This document shows positions 17,612 to 26,999 of a stretch of DNA of 64,000 nucleotides, one piece after another; the first letter of the stretch is position 1; the number at the start of each line of letters is the position of its first letter. The notes beneath the pieces were generated by a model. It was not told the origin of the DNA and ran no database searches. It saw only the letters and a program-made list of their open reading frames with translations. The position numbers and the translations under genes are program-made. This stretch comes from an uncultured Desulfobacter sp. (GTDB taxonomy: Bacteria > Desulfobacterota > Desulfobacteria > Desulfobacterales > Desulfobacteraceae): assembly GCF_963677125.1 (NCBI RefSeq), contig NZ_OY781882.1, positions 938,501 through 1,002,500 on the forward strand, in the 5' to 3' direction.

Positions 17612-18313
17612 TTATGAAACGCACTCGTGCAGGGGTGAAAACCCTTTGACTGAAAAATTGTGTGTATGCAGATATTCTTGTTCACCGTCCTCGCCTTCTT
17701 TGCGGTCATCTTGGGTTAAAACCAAGTTCCTGGCCGTTTTAAGATCTTGTAACGTATTGACATTAAATGCAAACCGCATATCCTGGTCCAGAGATTCCAG
17801 CACCAGGGGTGGGATCTGTATACTTTTTTCCGACTTTAAAATTTTTTTGATCATAAATTCCTGTTTTTCCAGGTTGGTTTCAATTCTGGGAAGGCAGGAT
17901 TTATGATATAGCGCGGACAGCATTTCAAGGCCGCCCCTGGTTTTGGGGATGATAATCTGGTTGCCATAGTCCCGTTGTGCCAAAAGATACCGGATAATTT
18001 TTTCACTTAGAAAGGGCAGATCGCAGGCCGTGACATAACTCCATTCAAAATCGGCGTAAAAAAGACCTGCATGAAGCCCTGCCAGGGCACACCGGGACGG
18101 TTCAATATCCGTGACAACCAATGCATCCAGACCCAGAAAATCTTTTGGGTCATTGACCACCAGAATCACCTGGGGGAAAAGTTTTGAAAACACACTGATA
18201 ATTCGTTCGATGATGGTCTTTGATCCTATTTTGTGAAATGTTTTTTTTATGCCGGGAAGTCTGCGATTGCAGCCGCCGGCCAGGATCACGCCCGTGCAGT
18301 CAAATTTTTCCAA
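17612..18313 (-). CDS. mobA: Molybdenum cofactor guanylyltransferase
   Basis: 233-aa nucleotidyltransferase that attaches GMP to molybdopterin to form the MGD cofactor needed by the formate dehydrogenase encoded upstream. The N-terminal GVILAGGCNRRLPGIKKTFH is the GTP-binding L-A-G-G-x-S-x-R-M-G motif (with Asn-Arg-Arg-Leu variants), YVTACDLPFLSEKIIRYL carries the metal-binding Asp, and FNVNTLQDLKTA is the usual C-terminal N-x-N-T motif. The gene is last in the minus-strand series fdhE-fdhA-fdhB-cyt-fdhD-mobA, 71 bp after fdhD. Confidence 0.9.
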   Translation of the reverse strand: MEKFDCTGVILAGGCNRRLPGIKKTFHKIGSKTIIERIISVFSKLFPQVILVVNDPKDFLGLDALVVTDIEPSRCALAGLHAGLFYADFEWSYVTACDLPFLSEKIIRYLLAQRDYGNQIIIPKTRGGLEMLSALYHKSCLPRIETNLEKQEFMIKKILKSEKSIQIPPLVLESLDQDMRFAFNVNTLQDLKTARNLVLTQDDRKEGEDGEQEYLHTHNFSVKGFSPLHECVS

Positions 18314-18384
18314 TGCTCTGTTTTTTCTCTTTTTAAATCGTGTCTGAACGAAACTGTAAGTATATGGGTATCAAACATCCTGGT

Positions 18385-19143
18385 TCACGGGTTTTGAACC
18401 CGGTGGGCGTGTGAAAATAGCGTAAACCGATCGGGCCGGGCGTAACCGGCCATCGTGATACCTGTGTTTTGGGCCATGAGAATCGCTTCATGGGTGGGCG
18501 CCCCACGTGAGGCCAGGACAGGAAATCCAAATGCTGCCGCCTTCTGGAGAATCTCTATAGAGATTCGACCGGACACTAATAACACCATATTATCCGGCGG
18601 GGTGTTGTTCATGAGCAGAGTGCCGATGACCTTGTCCACAGCGTTGTGACGGCCGATGTCGTCAATGTGGAATCCGGGCATGGCATTGGCAAGGCTCACG
18701 GCTGCCGTGTGAACCCCGCCGGTTTGCCGGTGAATCACAGAGCACTGCAACAGCCATTCCATATTTTTGATCAAACTTTCAGGATCAACGCCTGAATGGG
18801 CGGCGATACGGGTGACATCTTTGCCGGCACCGGATGGGTATACAGGCTTTTTTGAGTTTTCAGAATCTGAAACGGTTTTTACCCTGACCCGGACGATCTG
18901 TTCATATTTATCCAAATCAAGTGATTCAATATCTTCAGCACGCTGGATCACCCCGGCAGAAAATAGAAATCCTCTGACCAAAGCCTCCATGTGGGAGGGT
19001 GTGCACAGCAGTGACGCTATTTCAAATCCATTCACCTCAACGATCAAGGTAATTTCCACCGGCACATGACAGTTTTCCCTGTGAAACCGGCCCTGACTGT
19101 ATCGACGAACATCGAATTGGGTTGACTCGTTTTCTATCACCAT
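18385..19143 (-). CDS. fdhD: Formate dehydrogenase accessory protein FdhD, lacking the Cys-x-x-Cys loop
   Basis: 252 aa, predicted sulfurtransferase-type chaperone that delivers sulfur to the Mo/W-bis-MGD of formate dehydrogenase. Typical segments are VPVEITLIVEVNGFEIASLL, ALVRGFLFSAGVI, QTGGVHTAAVSLANAM, IDDIGRHNAVDKVIG and SGRISIEILQKAAAFGFPVL. At the position of the catalytic loop (GCGVCG in E. coli) the protein reads PVYPSGAGKDVTRIAA, so both cysteines are absent. Either sulfur transfer uses another residue or the protein is a structural chaperone only. It lies between the cytochrome gene terminator and mobA. Confidence 0.85.
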   Translation of the reverse strand: MVIENESTQFDVRRYSQGRFHRENCHVPVEITLIVEVNGFEIASLLCTPSHMEALVRGFLFSAGVIQRAEDIESLDLDKYEQIVRVRVKTVSDSENSKKPVYPSGAGKDVTRIAAHSGVDPESLIKNMEWLLQCSVIHRQTGGVHTAAVSLANAMPGFHIDDIGRHNAVDKVIGTLLMNNTPPDNMVLLVSGRISIEILQKAAAFGFPVLASRGAPTHEAILMAQNTGITMAGYARPDRFTLFSHAHRVQNP

Positions 19144-19198
19144 AAAAATATTGCCCTATCTGATTATGATTGTCGTTCTTTCCAGCTTTCCAGAAGGG

Positions 19199-19229
19199 AA
19201 AAAAGAGCCCCGGCATCGGACCGGGGCTC
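19199..19229 (-). terminator. Terminator after the cytochrome c3 gene
   Basis: Nine-bp GC-rich stem (GAGCCCCGG at 19205-19213 with CCGGGGCTC at 19221-19229) and a 7-nt loop, followed on the minus strand by a run of six U. It closes the fdhEAB-cytochrome transcript and separates it from fdhD-mobA. Confidence 0.85.
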
Positions 19230-19280
19230 AAGAAAAGGTCTGAACAATTATAAAACAGACCGCCCGTTGATCCAATTGAA

Positions 19281-19727
19281 TCAGCGAATGCCTTCAGAGT
19301 GACAGGCAGACGCGTTACATCCGGTCATATCCTTGTCATCCTTGCCCATCTCGTCGGTATGACACCCCAGACATGAACGATTTTTGGCCTGGGTAAAACT
19401 GATCTGGTGCATCGCCTTAAAATAACTTTTGCTGTCCTCGAGATTATCGGGGCTGAAGTTATCGTGACAGGTGGCGCAGCTTCGGGGAGATGCCTCTTTT
19501 TTGAGCTCTCCCATCTTGTGGTGACAGTCAATACACTCAAAACTTTCATGGCTTGAGTGGTTGAAGGTCACCGACAAATTCCTGTTGCTGTGTCCTTGTA
19601 TATAGTTAATTTCCAGGTCGTCTTCGGGCGCTTCATAGGAATTGCCTTCGTCAGCCTGAGCATACAGGCACATCCCCAAAGTTATAAGGGCTGCAGTCAG
19701 AAGTATATATATTTTATTTTTCATCAT
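19281..19727 (-). CDS. Periplasmic tetraheme cytochrome c3-type protein
   Basis: 148 aa with an N-terminal signal peptide (KNKIYILLTAALITLGMCLYA, cleavage likely near YAQADE). Four covalent heme sites are visible: CIDCH, CATCH, CLGCH and CNASACH, the last a C-x4-C-H motif characteristic of class III cytochromes c3. Extra histidines (FNHSSHESF, AMHQISF) can supply distal ligands. It follows fdhB by 21 bp and probably accepts electrons from the periplasmic formate dehydrogenase, as in the FdhABC3 complexes of Desulfovibrio. Confidence 0.93.
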   Translation of the reverse strand: MMKNKIYILLTAALITLGMCLYAQADEGNSYEAPEDDLEINYIQGHSNRNLSVTFNHSSHESFECIDCHHKMGELKKEASPRSCATCHDNFSPDNLEDSKSYFKAMHQISFTQAKNRSCLGCHTDEMGKDDKDMTGCNASACHSEGIR

Positions 19728-19748
19728 CTGTCTCCTTATCTTCTTGGG

Positions 19749-20507
19749 TTATCCTTGATTATTGCCAAATCTGAACTTTCCGGTGAGAAACTGCCGGCGG
19801 GTCTGCTCAGCAGGCCGAACCTGGGCCAAAATAGCCTGTTTATGCCCGGCCTGGGCCACAACATGGGAGGCATAATCCTCGGCATCGGATTGGCAAAGGT
19901 AGATCACCCGTACATCGTCCGGATCTGCCAGAAATGCGTCTGGGTGGTTTTTTTGAACCTCTGCTAAACGTTTTTTGGCCATTTCCAGCATGGCATCCCG
20001 GTCACCAAAATTCATGGCACCCGTGGGACAGGACGTCACACATGCCGGTCTCAAGCCTTGCTGAACCCGGTCAATGCACATGTCGCATTTGGTCCACTGC
20101 CCGGTCTCTTCATTTTTCCGGGGAACATTATAGGGGCAGAACTGATCCGGTGCCAGGTCCACATTCTTGCCCAACGTGACCGATGGGTTGTAGACCACAG
20201 CACCGGTTTCAGGATCATGGGTCACCGCATTGGACTTGTACATATTAAGCATATATTTGCAGGGCGGTTCAATGCAGTGCCGGCACTGTTCCGGGAAAAA
20301 ATTCCACCTAAGCTTTCCTTTTTGATCCCGGACCTCTTTAAACCGGACCAGCTTCAGGGTCTGCGCTGACAGATCCTGGGGATTCTGGTGGGAGCCGACA
20401 TTGCGTGTCTGTTCAGCAGGCAGGTCTTTCCACTGCTTGCAGGCCACCTGGCATCCCCGGCATGCGGTGCACAGGGTTAAATCTACGAAAATACTTTTAC
20501 CATTCAT
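19749..20507 (-). CDS. fdhB: Formate dehydrogenase beta subunit (Fe-S electron transfer)
   Basis: 252-aa ferredoxin-type subunit with four [4Fe-4S] clusters. Ligand runs include CTACRGCQVACKQW, CRHCIEPPCKYM, CPYNVPRKN and CDMCIDRVQQGLRPACVTSCP. It passes electrons from the catalytic subunit to the cytochrome encoded next. It lacks the C-terminal membrane anchor of FdnH and has no signal peptide, so it probably travels with the Tat-exported alpha subunit. Unusually, its C-terminus contains AEQTRRQFLTGKFRF, which looks like a Tat/NapF-type RR motif in the wrong place. Its start overlaps the fdhA stop by 4 nt (ATGA). Confidence 0.92.
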   Translation of the reverse strand: MNGKSIFVDLTLCTACRGCQVACKQWKDLPAEQTRNVGSHQNPQDLSAQTLKLVRFKEVRDQKGKLRWNFFPEQCRHCIEPPCKYMLNMYKSNAVTHDPETGAVVYNPSVTLGKNVDLAPDQFCPYNVPRKNEETGQWTKCDMCIDRVQQGLRPACVTSCPTGAMNFGDRDAMLEMAKKRLAEVQKNHPDAFLADPDDVRVIYLCQSDAEDYASHVVAQAGHKQAILAQVRPAEQTRRQFLTGKFRFGNNQG

Positions 20508-23500
20508 ATTTTATCTCCCTCTTTACACTTGCGCAGGTTAACCATAAAGGCCTTATACTCGGGAATACCTGTATTGGGATCACCCACGTTGGGGGTCACA
20601 ATATTGGCTGAATCACCGCCATTCAAGGGTGCAACCCATCCATAATGCCAGGGCATGCCCACCATGTGGACTTCATTGCCCTCAATGTTGAACGTCTGAA
20701 TACGCTCGGTCACCATGGCGATGGCCCATAAAGAACCGCGAACACTTTCAACCATGACCCGCTCCCCATTTTCAATCCCCCGGAGTTTGGCCAGCTGGGG
20801 GCTGATCTCCACATACATCTGGGGCTCAGCTTCCACAAGCCATGACATCCACCGGGTCATGGAGCCGGTCTGCCAGTGTTCGGTTACCCGATAGGTACTG
20901 GCTACAAAGGGGAACTTTGGATCGCATGCGGCCTTTTTCTCGTTGCCCACCTCTATGGCGACGGGATTGTTGAGCTGAGAAGAGAAGGGTTGGTTATGAA
21001 CAGGACACTCCAGGGGTTCATAATGCTCCGGCAAAGGTCCGTCCGCACGCCCCGGTCCAAACAGCTGTCCAAAACCTTCTTTGTGCATAATAAAGGGATG
21101 CCGTGCACCCGGTGCCCATCCGCCGTCCGGGACATCACCCTTCCAGGATTTTCCATCCCATGCAATAACAGCCTTATCCTTGTTCCAGGGCTTTCCTTGA
21201 AGATCAACAGAGGCGCGGTTGTATAAAATTCTTCGGTTAACCGGCCAGCACCAGGTCCAATTGGGATAAAGACCGATGCGCGCCTGATCTTCTGTCTGGG
21301 AAGGATCGCGTCTCTGGGCCATATTCCCGGCATCCGTGTAAGAGTTGCAATAGAGCCAGTTGCCCGATGTGGTGGAACCGTCATCCGTCAGATAAGCAAA
21401 AGAGGGAACCTGCTGTCCTTTTTTAAACGATTTCCCCTTTACGGTCACATCCCGGGTAAACCAGCCGTTGACAAGCTTAGCCGTCTGATCCGCACTGAAA
21501 TGGTAATGACCGTGGGCGTCCTTTTTGCACATATTGTTGAAGCTTAAACGGGTGATGGGTTCAGGAAATGCCCCGCCCTCTTTCTCATAAAGCTTGGCAA
21601 CCTCTTCCCACAATTCATGGAAGTAGTGTCCATCCGAGAGAATCCCTTTGGGCGCCTCGGGCCCCTGATACCGCCACTGACTCCATCGGCCGGAGTTGGA
21701 GACCGATCCTTCTTTTTCAATGGCTGACGCGCAGGGGATATAAAAGGTCTCTGTTTTGACTTTTTCCGGATCCATTCCCGGCCCTTTCCAGAAATCGCTG
21801 GTTTCACACTGGAAAAGGTTTACATTGACCATCCAGTCAAGTTTACCGATGGCCTCACGGGTTTTAACAGAATCAGGACCTGAACAGGCGGGATTCATTC
21901 CCCAGATCAACGCCCCTGAAAATTTGCCTTCCCACATACGATGGATCAGGGGAATCCAGGAGTATTTATCCGAAGATAAGCTGTCCAACTTGGGAAGATA
22001 CCGGTACGCATCCTCGACCTTATCATCCGAATACATGGCCTTGATCAAACTGGCCGAGTATTTAGGATAATTCTGCCACCAGTTGGCACTTTCGGGGTCA
22101 TTGCTTTTCGGCGTAAATGCCTTGTTATACGCCGCCAGGGTATCCAGTCCTGCCACCGGTGTTTTGATATAACCGGGCAGAATATGGAAAAGCAGGGCAT
22201 AGTCCGTGGATCCCTGCACATTACATTCACCGCGTAACGCATTAACACCGCCGCCGGCCACGCCAATGTTACCCAAAAGCAGCTGGATCATGGCCATGGC
22301 GCGAATATTCTGAACGCCCACAGAGTGCTGGGTCCAGCCCATGGCGTACATGATGGTACCTGATTTTCCCCGTTTACCGGTGGCCGCATAGGTCTGATAA
22401 AAATCAAGCAGATCATTTTTGGACAGGCCGGATATGGCAGATACCTTATCAAGGGTATACCGGTTGTAGTGTGCTTTCATTACGTTCAACACACACCGGG
22501 GATGCGTCAGTGTTTTATCCCGTTTGGGGACACCGTTCTCATCTTCTTCAAATGCCCATGTGGCTTTGTCATAGACCCTTGTCTGTTCGTTGAAACCACT
22601 GAAAACACCATCTTTAAACTCATAATCCTCACCCAGGATAAAAGAGGCATTTGTATATTCGGTTACATAGGGAAGAAAATAGTTCTCATTTTCAAGAATG
22701 TAACGAATCAAGCCGCCCAGAACGGCAATGTCCGTTCCGGAACGCAGGGCCATATATGTATCGGCCTTGGCTGAAGTTCTTGTGAATCGAGGATCCACAT
22801 GGATAATTTTAGCCCCTTTCTGCTGAGCCTTAAGGGCCCATTTAAAGGAAATCGGATGATTTTCGGCAGCATTGCTGCCCATAATTAAAATACAGTCACT
22901 GTTTTTCAAATCAATCCAGTGATTGGTCATAGCACCGCGTCCAAACGTCTCTCCCAGAGCCGCTACAGTTGCGCTATGTCAGATCCTGGCCTGATGTTCA
23001 ATATAGACAAGTCCCAAAGACCGGGTAAAGCTGTGCATAGCCAGACACTCTTCGTTGTCAATGGCGGCAGAGCCCAAAGAGGCAATTCCCATTGTCCGGT
23101 TGACTTCCTGGCCTTTATCGTTTTTCACCTCAAAGGATTTATCCCGGGAGGCTTTGATCAGACGGGCAATGCGTTTTTTACACCAATCCCAGTCCTTAGG
23201 GATAAACTCTTTTCCATAGGGTTCCCTGTAGAGGCAGGTCAGGGTCCGTTTGGGGTTCTCAGTCATCTGGATAGTGGCCGCACCTTTGGCACATAATGCG
23301 CCCTGGTTGATGGGATGATCAGGGTCACCTTCAACGTTGACAGCCCGCTTTGTTTCAAGGTCCGTGTTTACCAGAAGACCGCATCCCACAGAGCAAAAAG
23401 CACAGATGGACGTGGTTTGTTTCGTCCATTTAGGATTCAGTTGTTTGGCACGATCTGCAGACTTTGAAACAGTTGAGCAGCCCAGGCCGGTAAATACCGG

Positions 23501-23566
23501 CGCCGCTGTAAGCCCTGCAACTGCTGCAGAGGTCAGTTTCACAAAATTTCTACGGGTTAAGTCCAT
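20504..23566 (-). CDS. fdhA: Formate dehydrogenase alpha subunit, selenocysteine-containing
   Basis: 1020-residue Mo/W-bis-MGD catalytic subunit oxidising formate to CO2 in the periplasm. A Tat signal (LTRRNFVKLTSAAVAG) precedes the [4Fe-4S] motif CAFCSVGCGLLV ... CAKG. The frame is interrupted by TGA at 22979-22981, codon 196, in the context HQARI-Sec-HSATVAALGETFGRGAM. This is exactly where E. coli FdnG has Sec196, so TGA is read as selenocysteine rather than stop. The downstream frame continues with TNHWIDLKNSDCILIMGSNA and the C-terminal molybdopterin-binding domain. The ATG at 23566 has AAGGAG upstream. Product, Tat signal, fdhB overlap and cytochrome c3 fit a soluble periplasmic FdhABC3 enzyme. 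Confidence 0.95.
22979..22981 (-). other. In-frame TGA selenocysteine codon of fdhA
   Basis: TGA codon 196. The sequence on both sides is collinear with Sec-containing formate dehydrogenases, and the frame stays open for over 800 codons after it. A bacterial SECIS should fold from the nucleotides just downstream. A small CTCT-GGG-AGAG hairpin is visible there (within the codons for ALGET), but full folding was not computed. Confidence 0.93.
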
Positions 23567-23603
23567 TACTTCTCCTTTGTATGGGTTAAAAGGGAGTATC
23601 TTG

Positions 23604-24497
23604 TTAAATGCACCATACCGACAAAGCCATGCGCTTATAGCCGTGATTTGCGGCAAGCATGTCCAGGGGCAGGGATTCAAGGTCATTCAGTGGGGCAAAA
23701 GTTTCTCGGTCAAGTTCCCGAAAATCAATTGTTTTTATATAGGTATTGCACTGGGCGCAGGTCTCCACCCGGAACCCGGCTTCGCCTTCTGCCGTAAAGC
23801 CGGTTAATTGATCCGCTTTGTCAATGTTGCAGCAGGCACAGGCCATTCGTCTGATTCGGTAGGTGAACCTGCAAAAGGAGCAGTGGGCAAATCTTTTCCC
23901 CTCTTTTCCCCGAAGTTCCAACATATATGGCGGACTGCCGCACACGGGACAGGCGCCGCTGGTATGGATCTGCTCTGGATCAATCCCTTTGGCCTCGGAT
24001 AGGGCGCCTCCTGCGGCTTGAAGACTTGGCGCAGCAGCGGCCATGACAAGAAAGGGCAGGGCAGACGGTGCGTCAGGGGTCTGATTTTCCCATTGTTTTA
24101 AAACAGGCCCTGAAAAATCATCGCCGGCAAAACGGTTCTGGATCTCGTTCCAGGCCTGTTCAAACGAAAGGGCCTTTTTTTCAACAGCCCCGTGAAGCTG
24201 AACCACAGCATCAACCAGAGAAGGGGGCATGATATCCCTGGCGTCAAGGATCGCCGCCATGATCCGGGCAGTCAGGACTTTAAAATTTTTCATATCCAGG
24301 GGGAAATCCAAGGGAGAACAGACCGGAACTTGTGAAAGAGGGATACCTGATAAATCAAGCTGAAGGCCGCCTGTGTTTTCTGCCTGGAGCAGGGCTGTTT
24401 TTCCCAAAAGCGCTGAGAGATCAGCAGGCAGATGCTCCCGGGAATCCAATCGCTCCATGGTGCTGAGGATGATTCTTGTTTGGCTTAACGTTTCCAT
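23604..24497 (-). CDS. fdhE: Formate dehydrogenase accessory protein FdhE
   Basis: 297-aa cytoplasmic maturation factor that binds the formate dehydrogenase before Tat export. The C-terminal half carries four Cys-x2-Cys pairs: CPVCGSPP, CSFCRFTY, CACCNIDKAD and CAQCNTYIKT, which bind iron in E. coli FdhE. The region ends with LPLDMLAANHGYKRM, conserved in the family. It is the first gene of the fdhE-fdhA-fdhB-cytochrome series, with 37 bp between its stop and the fdhA start. The N-terminal half is divergent, as usual in this family. Confidence 0.92.
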   Translation of the reverse strand: METLSQTRIILSTMERLDSREHLPADLSALLGKTALLQAENTGGLQLDLSGIPLSQVPVCSPLDFPLDMKNFKVLTARIMAAILDARDIMPPSLVDAVVQLHGAVEKKALSFEQAWNEIQNRFAGDDFSGPVLKQWENQTPDAPSALPFLVMAAAAPSLQAAGGALSEAKGIDPEQIHTSGACPVCGSPPYMLELRGKEGKRFAHCSFCRFTYRIRRMACACCNIDKADQLTGFTAEGEAGFRVETCAQCNTYIKTIDFRELDRETFAPLNDLESLPLDMLAANHGYKRMALSVWCI

Positions 24498-25069
24498 TTT
24501 TTATAAACACCCTTTTATTAGGCGGTTATATTTTTATGGCGAATCCAAGGCTTAAAAATTTTTAAAAAAACACGCCGTTAAATAACCGCATCAGTCCAAT
24601 ATCGCATCATAGGACCGGCCGCGGCCCAATTATGCGGATGGTATGTTCGCTATCTGGATCAATTGTTTTTCGTACGGCGTGCTCTTACTTACATCGGAGG
24701 ACTCATATAGGAGGGCTCTTGCTTTTGTAACACCTGCACCAACATTTATTTCCAAATTCTAAACAACGGGGCTATGCTTAAGCCGGAAAACGGTTTTTGT
24801 CAAGAAAACAATAATTTTTATAGATCGGTATTTTTACTTCCGGTTGCGGATAATGTCAGCATGCTGATTATCCGAAATTGTAAAAAAGTAGGTGTTTAAA
24901 GAGGAATTTTGAAAACATTCGTAGTATCAGGCAATTTTTCCGGAGGAATGCATCTATAATTTAATTTTATTTTCATATAAATTTATTTGCAAGTTGGCGG
25001 GATATTGAATCATCCCGCCTCGTATCTGACTCGTCGGATCATCAAACAATAAACATACGGAGAACAAAC
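24498..25069. other. Divergent intergenic region with an imperfect palindrome
   Basis: About 570 bp between fdhE (minus) and an alcohol dehydrogenase remnant (plus). No gene is recognised. The palindrome at 24847-24874 (CGGATAA-tg-TCAGCA / TGCTGATTATCCG) has a 2-nt bulge and no U-run, and is a candidate operator for the formate operon. No sigma-54 signature with 10-nt spacing was found upstream of fdhE. Confidence 0.4.
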
Positions 25070-25258
25070 ATGGATAATTTTATTTTTAACCTTCCAACCA
25101 TTGCATATTTCGGCATGCCCTCAACCCTGAAAGAAGCAGGGGCCAAGGAAAAAGATTTGGAAACCATGGCGGAAAAAGCCGTTGAAAGGGGCAATCTTGG
25201 CATCCTGACCTTGATCGGCAAAGAAGATGCCCTTCAAATCATGAGCGATGCATTTTAA
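25070..25258 (+). pseudogene. Iron-containing alcohol dehydrogenase reduced to its two ends
   Basis: 62 codons. Residues 1-15 (MDNFIFNLPTIAYFG) match the start of Fe-dependent alcohol dehydrogenases, and residues about 20-62 (LKEAGAKEKDLETMAEKAVE, then RGNLGILTLIGKEDALQIMS) match their extreme C-terminus. The whole nucleotide- and iron-binding middle (over 300 residues) is missing without loss of frame. It keeps a ribosome site (ACGGAG). This is best read as an internal in-frame deletion. A stable product is unlikely to be an enzyme because the metal-ligand histidines are gone. Confidence 0.75.
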
Positions 25259-25262
25259 AAAA

Positions 25263-26459
25263 ATGAACCACACAATAATTGCCGGGAAAAACAGCCAGGC
25301 CATGTCTAATATCCTGTTTATGTCAATTCTCGGGGCATTGATGGCATTTACCTCATTGTCAACGGACATTTATCTTCCGGCAATGCCGGCCATGGCAAAG
25401 GAGTTAAACGGTGATGCCGAACTTACAATCACCGGTTTTTTAATCGGATTCACATTTGCCCAGCTCATCTGGGGGCCCATCAGTGATAGTATCGGTCGAA
25501 AAATCCCACTGTTTATCGGGATGCTGGTTTTTGCCGTCGGTGCTGCCGGATGCGCCATGTCCCACTCTATCAGGCAGATTGTTTTATGGCGGGTGGTTCA
25601 GGCATTTGGCGCATGCACAGGCCCCATGCTGGCGAGGGCAATGATCCGGGACCTGTATTCGCGTACCAAAGGCGCCCAGATGTTATCCACATTAATGATT
25701 ATCATGGCCATAGCCCCGATTATCGGCCCGCTGCTCGGTGGTCAGATCATTCGTGTGAGCAGCTGGCACAGCATCTTTTGGCTTCTCACGGCGATCGGCA
25801 CACTGATGTTTATATCCTTATTCCGGCTGCCTGAAACATTATCCATGGAAAAACGGTTGCCCGCCTCCATCGGCAAGGCGTTTGTCAACTACTGGCGTCT
25901 GACCAAGCATCGGGTCTTCATGCGTTATACATTATGTGTCACCTTTTACTATGTTGCCGCGTACGCCTTTATTGCGGGATCACCAAAGATATATATTTCT
26001 TATTTCGGCGTTGACCCTCAACATTATGGCTGGCTGTTTGCCGTCAATATTGTGGGAGTCATGATCCTAAGTTTTCTCAACCGCAATTTGGTAATCCGCT
26101 TTTCCCTGCATCGGTTGTTGAAAGTCGCCACAACTGTTTCTCTCATAGCGATCGTTACATTGACACTATTTGTCAGGGCGGACTTGGGCGGTATATATAT
26201 CATTGTAGGGATGGTGTTCATATTTTTTTCCATGAACGGCATTGTCGCTGCCGCCGCAACCGCTGCGGCATTAGACGAAGTGCCCCAGATAGCCGGTTCC
26301 GCGTCAGCATTTATAGGCGCGCTGCAGTATGGAAGCGGTATAGTCTCATCTTTGCTGATTGCCATGTTCAGCAAGGGTACACCGTGGACCATGACATGGG
26401 TTATGTTACTATTTACAGCCGCATCCTTTCTCGTTGTGGCCGGAAGGGAGCGGAAATGA
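25263..26459 (+). CDS. Bcr/CflA-type MFS drug efflux transporter
   Basis: About 398-aa inner-membrane antiporter with 12 predicted hydrophobic helices. Bcr/CflA hallmarks are TDIYLPAMPAMAKEL, the motif A block GPISDSIGRKIPLFIG, RVVQAFGACTGPMLARAMIR, and WHSIFWLLTAIGTLM. It probably exports drugs or small metabolites by proton exchange; the substrate is unknown. The start is uncertain: ATG at 25263 or 25302 (MSNILFMS), neither with a strong ribosome site. It follows the alcohol dehydrogenase remnant by 4 bp, so translation may be coupled to that short frame. Confidence 0.88.
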   Translation: MNHTIIAGKNSQAMSNILFMSILGALMAFTSLSTDIYLPAMPAMAKELNGDAELTITGFLIGFTFAQLIWGPISDSIGRKIPLFIGMLVFAVGAAGCAMSHSIRQIVLWRVVQAFGACTGPMLARAMIRDLYSRTKGAQMLSTLMIIMAIAPIIGPLLGGQIIRVSSWHSIFWLLTAIGTLMFISLFRLPETLSMEKRLPASIGKAFVNYWRLTKHRVFMRYTLCVTFYYVAAYAFIAGSPKIYISYFGVDPQHYGWLFAVNIVGVMILSFLNRNLVIRFSLHRLLKVATTVSLIAIVTLTLFVRADLGGIYIIVGMVFIFFSMNGIVAAAATAAALDEVPQIAGSASAFIGALQYGSGIVSSLLIAMFSKGTPWTMTWVMLLFTAASFLVVAGRERK

Positions 26460-26645
26460 AAGGCGACATGCTTAGGGGAAAGCTACCTTGCCTGCCCTGT
26501 ATAGGGTATCCGAGAAGTTTGAACGCAATAAAATGTATTAACGAAGCCGCAGAAAAGCAATAACCCGGCTCAGCGCTTAAACGTGGCCTAAGACGGTCTG
26601 AGTCATAGGCCACTGCCACCGCACCGTACCCATTACTTTCTTCAT
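26460..26645. other. Short spacer without recognised gene
   Basis: About 190 bp between the MFS gene and the LarB remnant. Reading frames exist on the minus strand but show no recognisable domain. Confidence 0.4.
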
Positions 26646-26991
26646 GTTAAATACCCAGATAGCTCAAGGTGCGCACCGACTCCTATGTGACCGGGCCGTC
26701 AGCCGTTCCGGCGGAGACCACGGCTATACGGCCGATGGATTTTGCCGGCAGGCGGTCGCCAAAGGCCGTGTGGGACAGGGGGTGATAATCATAGCCGGAA
26801 CGGATGGATTCCGGGGCCGCTTCAAATACCTCCGGGACAAGGCGTGTAAAAAGGACTGGCCTGACTGAGCCTCTGCCGAATTGAGACAAGAGTTCCATGA
26901 CTGCGTCCAGGGGTTTATCCCGGCAGAACACCGCTTCGGGCAGGCCGAACCTTGCGGTACGTGCATGGTCAAAAAGAATGCTGTGGTTCAT
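26646..26991 (-). pseudogene. LarB-like (AIR carboxylase family) remnant
   Basis: The frame has DHARTARFGLPEAVFCRDKPL and ends at a stop after GRIAVVSAGTADGPVT. This matches the R-x-G-F-P-E-V and V-V-T-A-G-T-S-D-x-P-V motifs of LarB, the nickel-pincer cofactor synthase. The next codons after the stop (ESVRTLSYLGI) resemble the helix that should follow, then end again. The N-terminal domain is incomplete and the catalytic C-terminal half is absent. The gene is dead. Confidence 0.6.
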
Positions 26992-26999
26992 AACGTTAT

